Shown here: positions 57,580 to 64,000 of the stretch, in pieces
Position numbering within the stretch: the first letter of the stretch is position 1
How the letters are laid out: every line of letters begins with the position of its first letter
The notes under the pieces: model-generated
What the model saw: the letters and a program-made list of their open reading frames with translations, nothing else
Told to the model about the DNA's origin: nothing
The model's database searches: none
Origin: Bin5 sp022821545
GTDB lineage: Bacteria; Chloroflexota; Anaerolineae; Caldilineales; Caldilineaceae
DNA: 64,000 nt
Direction of reading: 5' to 3'
Assembly (NCBI GenBank): GCA_963664085.2
Contig: CAXXLO010000002.1
Location: forward strand, 5,208,001-5,272,000
Position numbers and translations under genes: made by a program

Positions 57580-59217
57580 TTATTCTCTTCTTACGAACCG
57601 GCCCGGAACGGCGCCGGTGTGCTCTCCTTTGCGCAGTACGCGCTGCCCGTTGACCCAGACGTCCTGGATTCCGACAGATAGCAGATGGGAGTCGGCGAAG
57701 GTCGCGCGGTCACCGATGGTGTGCGGATCGAAGAGGACGACATCTGCGTAGCAACCTGTACGCAGTTGGCCCCGCTTGCGCAGGCCGAGGCGGTCCGCGA
57801 CGGCGCCGGTCATTTTGCGGACGGCGTCTTCGAGAGTGAGTAGACGATGCTCACGCACGTAGAGGCCGAGAACGCGGGGGTATGTGCCGTAGGCGCGTGG
57901 ATGGGTTGGCCCGAGCTCGGTGGCCCAGGCCGGATCGACACCGGCGGCGTCGGTGGCGAACTTGATCCAAGGCAGCGGAAACTGGGAACGCAGGTTGTCT
58001 TCGCTGATGGAGAGGAAGATGGTACCGATGCGCTGGCCTTCGGAGCGCAGGAGGTCGATTGTGCAGTCTAGCCAGTCCTGGCCCCTCTCGGCGGCGACCT
58101 GTGCGAGGTTCATGCCGACGTAGGGCCGGTTTTCCTCTTTGTGGAAACCGACAGGCAGTACGCCTGCGGCGCCCCCGCGCGTCGAAGGTTGGCAGTTGCT
58201 GCCCGGATCTTCCAGCAACTCCCTCCTGATGCGCGCCCGCACTGCCGGATCCTCCAGGTTCTCAAAGAATTGCCCACCGGCCGCGGTCCACGTCGGCAGC
58301 AGCGAAGAAAGGCCGGTGCCGGAGGCGGCGTAGGGATACATATCGGCGGTGACGTCGAGGCCCTGAGCGCGGGCCTCTTCAATACGGGCGATCGCGGAAG
58401 GCATCTTATGCCAGTTGGCGGCGCCGGAGGCCTTGAGGTGATAGATCTCGACCGGCAGGTCGGCGCGGCGGCCGATGGTCAGTGCTTCTTCCAGCCCTTC
58501 GAAAAGCTGCGCCCCTTCCGAACGCATGTGGGTTATGTAGAGGCCATTGTAACGGCTGACGACTTTGCAGATTTCGATCAGCTCTTCGGTGTCAGTGTAG
58601 GAGTCCGGGGGGTAGATCAGGGCATAGGACACACCGAAGGCGCCATCTTCCATGGCCTCCGCCATAGTGCGCCGCATGAGATGGAGTTCGTCGGAGGAGG
58701 GCCGGCCCATCTCCATACCTTTGCCGACGTTGCGCAGAGTGCCGCCGCCTAGGAAGGAGCCGATGTTGGGTGAGACGCCGGCATCTTCAACAGCCTGCAG
58801 CCAGTCGCCGAAACGTGTCCAGCCGCGGATTCTCCGGCGCCACTCGTCGCTTATCGGCATGGGCAGGATCGAGTTGGCCATGGGATCGATGTTACGACCG
58901 GCGACGGGCGCGGGCGTCCAAGCTTCGCCCATGATCTCGGTGGTCACGCCTTGCGTGATCTTGGATAGGCAGCGGCCGTCGATCATGAGCGAGAGGATCG
59001 AGTGGCTCTGGATATCGATGAAACCCGGGCAGGCGACAAGGCCGGAAGCGTCGACCACTTCTGCGCAGTTGGCGGCGGGGATGGCGCCGGGCGGGGCGAT
59101 GGCTTCGATGCGGTCGCCGGTGAAGAGCAGGTCGCCGTGCTGCCAGGGGTTGCCGGTGCCGTCAATGATGCGAGCGTTACGGATCAGGGTTGACGAATCG
59201 GGCATGGATGCGTTCAC
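57580..59217 (-). CDS. N-acyl-D-amino-acid deacylase-like amidohydrolase
   Basis: This 545-residue amidohydrolase-superfamily enzyme has D-aminoacylase architecture: LIRNARIIDGTGNPW, GLVACPGFIDIQSHS, GSFLGGGTLRNVGKGMEMG, LYITHMRSEGAQ, VEIYHLKASG, VTADMYPYAASGTGL and a C-terminal ADVVLFDPHTIGD. In classical D-aminoacylases the first metal motif is D-x-H-x-H and a Cys bridges the metals. Here it is D-I-Q-S-H, and the Cys segment reads EIMGEAWTPAP. Metal use is therefore altered. The start is a GTG overlapping the previous gene's stop (GTGA), with an ATG four codons later as alternative. Confidence 0.82.
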   Translation of the reverse strand: MNASMPDSSTLIRNARIIDGTGNPWQHGDLLFTGDRIEAIAPPGAIPAANCAEVVDASGLVACPGFIDIQSHSILSLMIDGRCLSKITQGVTTEIMGEAWTPAPVAGRNIDPMANSILPMPISDEWRRRIRGWTRFGDWLQAVEDAGVSPNIGSFLGGGTLRNVGKGMEMGRPSSDELHLMRRTMAEAMEDGAFGVSYALIYPPDSYTDTEELIEICKVVSRYNGLYITHMRSEGAQLFEGLEEALTIGRRADLPVEIYHLKASGAANWHKMPSAIARIEEARAQGLDVTADMYPYAASGTGLSSLLPTWTAAGGQFFENLEDPAVRARIRRELLEDPGSNCQPSTRGGAAGVLPVGFHKEENRPYVGMNLAQVAAERGQDWLDCTIDLLRSEGQRIGTIFLSISEDNLRSQFPLPWIKFATDAAGVDPAWATELGPTHPRAYGTYPRVLGLYVREHRLLTLEDAVRKMTGAVADRLGLRKRGQLRTGCYADVVLFDPHTIGDRATFADSHLLSVGIQDVWVNGQRVLRKGEHTGAVPGRFVRRE

Positions 59218-60113
59218 GCGTCAGAGAATGTGTCGTACAGGAGCCGGCCGATGCGGCCGAAGGCGGCGTCGATGGCGATGGGCTGCTCGCTGCGGGCGAT
59301 GGGGTCGTCGGAGACGGCTTCGTCGTCCCAGCGGGAGAAGACGGTGACGGCGACGTGGGCGTTTTCACTGGCGTAGATGATGCCGCTGTCGTTGCGGATG
59401 CCGGGGAGCGTGCCGGTCTTATGGGCGCAGGGCGTGCCGGGCGGCAGGTAGCGCGGCAGGCGGTCGTTGAGCTGCTGCTTGATCAGGATCGCGAGCATAG
59501 CGTCGCAAGCGGCGCGGCTGACTGTCTCTCCGCGCCAGATGCGGGCCAGGAGCTCGGTGAGGGCGGCGGGCGTGCCTGTGTCGTTGTCGGGACCGAGGCT
59601 GTAGGAGATGCCCTCCCGGTTGCGCGGCCCGACGGCGAGGGCCAGCATGTCCTGCGTGGGATCGGAGGAGGGGAGAAGGTCGTCGAACAGCTCTCGAATA
59701 GTCAGCGGCACGTGGATGTCGGTGAGGCCCAGGTCGTGCATGGTACGGGTGACGCTGCCCTCGCCGAGACGGTGCATGACCATGTCGGTGGCGGTGTTGT
59801 CACTGATGATGATCATGAGCGTCAGCAGGTCGCGCACGGTGGGCGAAAGACCGTCGTCGAAGAAGACGAGGATGCCGCTGGGCAGGTTCTTTTCTGCAGT
59901 GGTCAGCTGCCAGCGGTCGTCGAGGGTAAAGATGCCCTCTTCGATCTGGCGGAAGGCTTCGACGAGGACGGGGATTTTGAGGACGCTGCAGAGCGGGTAC
60001 ACGCGCTCGGCGTCGACGTCGACGCGCTGCCCGGACTCGAGGTGGAGGGCTGAGACGGCCATTTCGGCGCCGCTGTTTGCAGTGATATTGCGGATGTCGG
60101 ATTCGAGAGACAT
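59214..60113 (-). CDS. Class A beta-lactamase-like serine hydrolase
   Basis: This 299-residue protein has the penicillin-recognising fold: Ser43-x-x-Lys46 in LCSVLKIPVL, the S-D-N loop at 104-106 in IIISDNTATDMV, and K-T-G at 232-234 in CAHKTGTLPG. It is of class A beta-lactamase size but has no signal peptide, so it may be cytoplasmic. Whether it hydrolyses beta-lactams, D-amino-acid peptides or esters is unclear. Translational overlap with the D-aminoacylase-like gene suggests a shared substrate such as D-amino-acid or peptidoglycan fragments. Confidence 0.85.
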   Translation of the reverse strand: MSLESDIRNITANSGAEMAVSALHLESGQRVDVDAERVYPLCSVLKIPVLVEAFRQIEEGIFTLDDRWQLTTAEKNLPSGILVFFDDGLSPTVRDLLTLMIIISDNTATDMVMHRLGEGSVTRTMHDLGLTDIHVPLTIRELFDDLLPSSDPTQDMLALAVGPRNREGISYSLGPDNDTGTPAALTELLARIWRGETVSRAACDAMLAILIKQQLNDRLPRYLPPGTPCAHKTGTLPGIRNDSGIIYASENAHVAVTVFSRWDDEAVSDDPIARSEQPIAIDAAFGRIGRLLYDTFSDA

Positions 60114-60147
60114 GGACAGGTCCCGGGTGTTCTGCTGGTCGGTGCGG

Positions 60148-61065
60148 TCAGGGCATGAAGTTCTTGAGATAGCGTCCGCTCTGGACGAGGGAGGCCTTGC
60201 GGCTTGCGAGTGAATCTTCGTAGGCGCGGTCCTCGACCTCTATGCAGACGGGTCCGGCATAGCCCACGTCGCTGAGGACGGAGAAGAACTGGCCCCAATC
60301 GATGTCGCCCAGGCCGGGCAATTTGGGCACGTGGAACTCAAGCGGGGTCGCCATGATGCCGACGTCGTCGAGACGGTGTTTGTCGAGGCGCACGTCCTTG
60401 GCGTGGACATGGAAGAGCTTGTCGGTGAAGTCCCGGATCGGCTTGAGGTAGTCCATGTGCTGCCAGATCATGTGGGAGGGGTCGTAGTTGAGGCCGAAGT
60501 TGTCGCTGGGGATGTCGGCGAACATGCGGCGCCAGATGGCGGGCGTGTGGGCCAGGTTCTTGCCGCCGGGCCATTCGTCGTTGGTAAAGGCCATGGGGCA
60601 GTTTTCGATGCCGATCTTGACGTTGTGGTCTTCGGCGAAGCGGATCAGGGGCGTCCAGACTTCGAGGAAACGGGGCCAATTGTCGTCGACGGATTTGGTC
60701 CAGTCTCGGCCGACGAAGGAGTTCATGATGCCGACGCCCAGGAGTGCGGAGGCCTCGATGACGCGTTTTATGTGGTCGATGGCGACCTGGGCTTCGTCCT
60801 GGTCCGGGGTCAGGGGATTGGGGTAGTAGCCGAGTCCGCTGATCGTGATGCCGGCGGAGGCGGCGAGCTCGTTGACGCGGGCGGCGTCTGCTGCTGTGAA
60901 GCCGACAACGTCGATGTGGGTTACACCGGCATAGCGGCGTTCGGCTCTGCCGGCGGGCCAGCACATGAGCTCGACAGTACTGAATCCGTTGGCGGCGGTG
61001 AATTGAATGACCTCTTCGAGTGAGAGGTCGGGGAGAATGGCGCTGGCGTAGCCTAGTTGCATCAT
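60148..61065 (-). CDS. Sugar phosphate isomerase/epimerase-like TIM barrel protein
   Basis: This protein of about 305 residues is of the xylose-isomerase-like AP-endonuclease-2 fold: MQLGYASAILPDLSLEEVIQ, FSTVELMCWPAG, ITISGLGYYPNPL, IGIENCPM (metal Glu), NFGLNYDPSHMIWQHMDY (metal Asp/His), LFHVHAKDVRLD and VCIEVEDRAYE (last metal Glu). These ligands are complete for a divalent-metal isomerase or epimerase such as the IolE/IolI group. The substrate is unknown. GGAG precedes the ATG pair at 61065/61062. It is the first gene of the three-gene set ending at 57580. Confidence 0.87.
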   Translation of the reverse strand: MMQLGYASAILPDLSLEEVIQFTAANGFSTVELMCWPAGRAERRYAGVTHIDVVGFTAADAARVNELAASAGITISGLGYYPNPLTPDQDEAQVAIDHIKRVIEASALLGVGIMNSFVGRDWTKSVDDNWPRFLEVWTPLIRFAEDHNVKIGIENCPMAFTNDEWPGGKNLAHTPAIWRRMFADIPSDNFGLNYDPSHMIWQHMDYLKPIRDFTDKLFHVHAKDVRLDKHRLDDVGIMATPLEFHVPKLPGLGDIDWGQFFSVLSDVGYAGPVCIEVEDRAYEDSLASRKASLVQSGRYLKNFMP

Positions 61066-61140
61066 TTGAGTGGTTGCTCCTTTCTGGTCTTTCTTTGCGT
61101 GGGGGTGCTTCCTCGCAGCAAGAATCATCTATGAGATGTT

Positions 61141-63354
61141 TCAACCTGGCTGTAGCAGGTTCATCCGATTTGCCATTGCAAGCCACTCCTTCGTGCCGCT
61201 TACGTCAAATGCTTTGGCTCCATATCCTTCGTCCAAGAGACCTTCGGGCAAAAGATGATCGTATTTCTCTGTGTGTTTGTTCCCGGCCAGTTTGGCCAAA
61301 TCAGTATTGGATACACTTCCTTCTTCAGCAAAACTGTTGAGGGATTTTGAGACGGAAGAGTGAGAGGCGTCATCGATTTCAATGATTCCTCTAAAACTGT
61401 TTGCCTTGTGGCCGGCCCTGACCAATAGCATAGTCAACGTATTCACGACCTTGTCTCCCATCCAGGGAATCAAATAAACGTATGGTCCATGGCTGACAAT
61501 ACGCTTGTTTTCCAACCTCAGATCTCGAAATGAAGTCAGACCTTCAGAGAATAGGTTTCTCGCCGCGGCATCCAGGAAGTCTATTTTCTTTCCTCCGGCC
61601 TCAATCCGGTAATCTCCACATAAGTACACATTCAACATTTCCTGACGAACAAGATCATGTACGGACATTCCGCCGCCAAGGAAAACCGGCGGCTTGCCTC
61701 CCTTAGCAGGGACCACATAGATCGCCTTCTTTTCAACGTCAATGTCGAGGACCTTCCACCGGTTTCCCCCAAATATAATATGCTGGCCCGGAGCAACGGG
61801 AGACTCAACGGGAAGCATCCCCAGAATCTTTCCCCCTTCTTTTACGATGATCCTGTACTCTTGCGGTGTTTCGAAGACCGCATAAAAGGAAAAGTGGTTG
61901 ACCAACCTTTCTCCTTGTTGCGCCAGCACTAACTCACCGCTGGACAGTTGTGAAATCAGACTGTTCTCCCCCATAGCGGAGAGCAGCTTCTTGAAATGCT
62001 CGACAGAAACCTTGTCAAAGGGGCCGGACCTGCAGAGTAGTGACCAGAGTTGGTCTGCTCGCACGCCTCCCCACTGCGCAGTTACCGCTAGGACCTGATG
62101 CAAGAGGGTTGAGAAATGATATAACTCGATATCTGCCGGTTCATACCATTTTCGCAACAAGAGACGGCTCATCGCCAAGCTCTGGAGCAGTTTTAGACGC
62201 AACCTGTCCGAAAGACTTGCGTTTGCTTTCAACTCGTCCTCTATGATGAAGGTTCGAAGTACAGCCGGTGAGCCCCGACGCCCGGAGCGGCCAAGTCGCT
62301 GCCGAAGGCTGGCCACAGAATGCGGCGCCGTAACTTGGGCAATCGAGTTTACCTTCCCGATATCTATGCCCAGCTCCAATGTCATCGTACAGACAGCGGT
62401 TGTGGGAACCGTCTCCAGATTCAGTCGTCTTTCCACGTAGCTGCGAAGCTCTTTGGAGAGCGAACCGTGGTGGGCAAAAAACTCTTCAGGCACGTGATTA
62501 TCTTGGCACAGGTCATTGAGCTTCGCTACATACTTTTCTGTATTGTGCCTGCTGTTTGCAAAGACCAAATGAGAATCGCCTCGTAATAGAGCATAGAGAT
62601 CCTCGGCGACCCGAAGCTCAGCCGGGTCTTCCTCTTCGTTGGAAGCTTGGTTCAGATAGCCTCTCAACTGCATTCTCAGGGCACTGTTGTTTTCAGAATC
62701 AACAATGAGCTCGCAAGGGAAAGAGCTATTCGTCCTTAGATAACCAAGGATGCTGTCCATGTCTCCCAGTGTGGCACTTAGTGCCAGCCTGGGGATTGGG
62801 GGTTTCTGCCGATCGAGAAGATGCTCCAGTCGGGCCAACAAAGATTGAAGGTGGTGGCCGCGTTCGAAACCGATAAAGGCATGGTACTCGTCGATGACGA
62901 CGTACTTCAGTGACTCAAACGCCGCCCGAACCCATCCGGCGTCTCGAATGAGTCGAGCCTCAAGCGACTCTGGCGTAATGAGCAAAATGCCTTCAGGAAA
63001 TAGCCTGGCAGCTCTTTTTTTGGACTGGGGGCTGTCGCCATGCCAAGGAGTAACTTTCATGTCCAACATGTCGCCGAGGCTCTCCAGGCGCCGATACTGA
63101 TCATTGATAAGTGCCTTCAACGGGCTGATGTACAGTATTCCAAAACCATCAGTCTCGCCGGCAATGGCGCTGCAGGCCGGAAGAAAGACCGCTTCTGTCT
63201 TTCCCCCGGCTGTCGGCGCACTGATTACAACATCTGAATCACCAGAGAGAATCGGCTTGATGGCGCCTTTCTGAATCGCCCGCAGGTCTTTCCATCCCTG
63301 TTTGTAAACCCATTTTTGAACAGCGGGATGTAAGAGTGAGAATTCGTCGTTCAT
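61141..63354 (-). CDS. brxHI: Lhr-like DEAD/DEAH helicase (BREX BrxHI type)
   Basis: This helicase of 737 residues has Q-motif-like WKDLRAIQKGAI, Walker A SAPTAGGKTEAV (GKT at 51-53), LYISPLKALINDQY, LITPESLEARLI, DEYH at 155-158, RLALSATLGDMDS (motif III) and TMTLELGIDIGKVNSIAQV. RQRLGRSGRRGSP is motif VI, and a long C-terminal region of about 300 residues follows. This is the Lhr-like superfamily-2 plan named BrxHI in BREX type 2 and 6 loci. Its ATG is 2 bases past the BrxD-type stop; a GTG two codons earlier would overlap it (GTGA). Base composition is clearly more AT-rich than the genes to its left, suggesting transfer. Confidence 0.82.
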   Translation of the reverse strand: MNDEFSLLHPAVQKWVYKQGWKDLRAIQKGAIKPILSGDSDVVISAPTAGGKTEAVFLPACSAIAGETDGFGILYISPLKALINDQYRRLESLGDMLDMKVTPWHGDSPQSKKRAARLFPEGILLITPESLEARLIRDAGWVRAAFESLKYVVIDEYHAFIGFERGHHLQSLLARLEHLLDRQKPPIPRLALSATLGDMDSILGYLRTNSSFPCELIVDSENNSALRMQLRGYLNQASNEEEDPAELRVAEDLYALLRGDSHLVFANSRHNTEKYVAKLNDLCQDNHVPEEFFAHHGSLSKELRSYVERRLNLETVPTTAVCTMTLELGIDIGKVNSIAQVTAPHSVASLRQRLGRSGRRGSPAVLRTFIIEDELKANASLSDRLRLKLLQSLAMSRLLLRKWYEPADIELYHFSTLLHQVLAVTAQWGGVRADQLWSLLCRSGPFDKVSVEHFKKLLSAMGENSLISQLSSGELVLAQQGERLVNHFSFYAVFETPQEYRIIVKEGGKILGMLPVESPVAPGQHIIFGGNRWKVLDIDVEKKAIYVVPAKGGKPPVFLGGGMSVHDLVRQEMLNVYLCGDYRIEAGGKKIDFLDAAARNLFSEGLTSFRDLRLENKRIVSHGPYVYLIPWMGDKVVNTLTMLLVRAGHKANSFRGIIEIDDASHSSVSKSLNSFAEEGSVSNTDLAKLAGNKHTEKYDHLLPEGLLDEGYGAKAFDVSGTKEWLAMANRMNLLQPG

Positions 63355-63356
63355 TG

Positions 63357-63998
63357 TCACAGAGTAAAGTTGGCCAAGGTATCTGAGGTATCCTCTATTT
63401 CGGGCATATCGCTGGGGTTGTCGTCCGGAATGGCAACGGAACCTATCAGGTCGCTCCACTCCAAATTTTCGTTCTGTTCCAGGACGGACAGCAGGTTGGC
63501 GAACGCCTTTATCGTATTGCGCGGGGTTCGGAAGTAGGCATCGCCTATCGTATCGCTGCAATGGTGAAGAAACGCCTCCAATGCTTCATCCGGAACCAGA
63601 TATTGCGTTTCATCCCCCGACGCGAATACGCGCCTGATGTTTTGCAGAAGAATGTAGACTTCTTCTGGTGTCAGGTTAGCTAGGTGAAGGGAGGGAGAGG
63701 AGTAATCGATTACTCCTGCTCGCTGAGCGAAACTGTTTTCGGCCAACCGCGACTGCAGTGCCTCATAGCTGTACAGGCCCTTGCGCGTGTCGAGGAGGAA
63801 TTCCGGCGTGCCTCCAAGTAGAAATCCCAAGTGCTCTGCGGTACCCTGAAGACAATCGTTGAGGATCCACAGGATCTGCTCGTAGTTCGACAAGCGGGCA
63901 CGTGTACTGCTGAGTTTGTAAAGGTTGACCATTTCGTCCAGGCAGACTAGCAAACCCTTATATCCAGCCTGAGTAACGAGCAGACTCATGATTTTCAA
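63357..63998 (-). CDS. brxD: BrxD-type ATP-binding protein (DUF2791), N-terminal half outside window
   Basis: The visible 213 residues are the C-terminal half of a P-loop protein. The frame is open at the right edge, and the Walker A motif should lie outside. Walker B appears as GLLVCLDEMVNLYKLSSTRA, followed by NYEQILWILNDCLQGTAEHL, GFLLGGTPEFLLDTRKGLYS, YEALQSRLAENSF and the domain pattern LANLTPEEVYILLQNIRRVF. DAYFRTPRNTIKAFANLLSV closes the conserved part. These are marks of BrxD (DUF2791), an ATPase of BREX type 2/6 and related phage-defence loci. Its tight linkage to a BrxHI-type helicase supports that call. The rest of the locus is not visible. Confidence 0.78.
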   Translation of the reverse strand: MKIMSLLVTQAGYKGLLVCLDEMVNLYKLSSTRARLSNYEQILWILNDCLQGTAEHLGFLLGGTPEFLLDTRKGLYSYEALQSRLAENSFAQRAGVIDYSSPSLHLANLTPEEVYILLQNIRRVFASGDETQYLVPDEALEAFLHHCSDTIGDAYFRTPRNTIKAFANLLSVLEQNENLEWSDLIGSVAIPDDNPSDMPEIEDTSDTLANFTL

Positions 63999-64000
63999 GT

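Noticed and set aside
63355..63561. Longer N-terminus for the Lhr-like helicase
   Set aside because: It would overlap the well-conserved end of the BrxD-type gene in another frame; the ATG at 63354 follows that stop by 2 bases.

Overview
The window is about 64 kb of GC-rich bacterial chromosome, densely packed with long runs of co-oriented genes. No rRNA, tRNA, CRISPR array, transposase or phage gene is visible. The gene mix suggests a heterotrophic member of Chloroflexota, perhaps Caldilineae-like: many solute-binding ABC systems, an F420:NADP reductase homologue, nickel superoxide dismutase, LysM and RodZ-like surface proteins, a helicase with an XPB-like domain, and frequent GTG/TTG starts. 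That assignment is inferred from content and not proven.

Layout. 0-9.2 kb: end of an alpha/beta hydrolase, a Gfo/Idh/MocA oxidoreductase, a minus-strand beta-oxidation pair (FadN-like fusion plus a thiolase with a frameshift), a TauE/SafE transporter and two aminotransferases. 9.3-13.8 kb: adenine deaminase and ribokinase from a divergent promoter region, an M20 peptidase and a DUF1232 protein. 13.9-19.6 kb: a helicase-associated-domain protein, then a peptide-type ABC transporter (binding protein, strong hairpin, two permeases) without ATPases. 19.7-23.2 kb: SodN with its maturation protease SodX, a GNAT protein, and a TrmA/RlmD-type RNA methyltransferase homologue that lacks its catalytic cysteine. 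23.6-30.9 kb: a secreted LysM protein built from two copies of a module of about 400 residues, a 3'-truncated glycosyltransferase, a sugar-nucleotide epimerase, an SsnA-like amidohydrolase and an F420 reductase homologue. 31-33.8 kb: an MrfA/YprA-like helicase with an embedded HNH domain. 43.9-33.9 kb: a ten-gene minus-strand run (transketolase, DUF6391, HolA, M16 homologue, ABC-2 exporter with a tiny lipoprotein, two NAD-binding proteins, RNase HII), preceded by a decayed ABC exporter fragment. 44.6-49 kb: a membrane-anchored protein and a carbohydrate ABC transporter. 49.3-54.9 kb: metallophosphoesterase, RodZ-like protein, amidase, and OppD/OppF-type ATPases that could serve the ATPase-less transporter at 16-19 kb. 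55.2-61.1 kb: ArgH, a DUF1992 protein, and a three-gene set (D-aminoacylase-like, class A beta-lactamase-like hydrolase, sugar isomerase-like).

61.1-64 kb is different: base composition is visibly lower in GC, and it encodes an Lhr-like helicase (BrxHI type) directly downstream of the C-terminal half of a BrxD-type ATP-binding protein that runs off the window. This pair is a hallmark of BREX type 2/6 and related defence loci, so the window appears to end at the edge of a defence island. It is the best candidate for a notable system here, together with the HNH-containing MrfA-like helicase.

The recurrent design features are hairpins between binding-protein and permease genes in both complete ABC operons, tight or overlapping gene junctions (ATGA, GTGA, TAATG), and at least one promoter placed for near-leaderless transcription.
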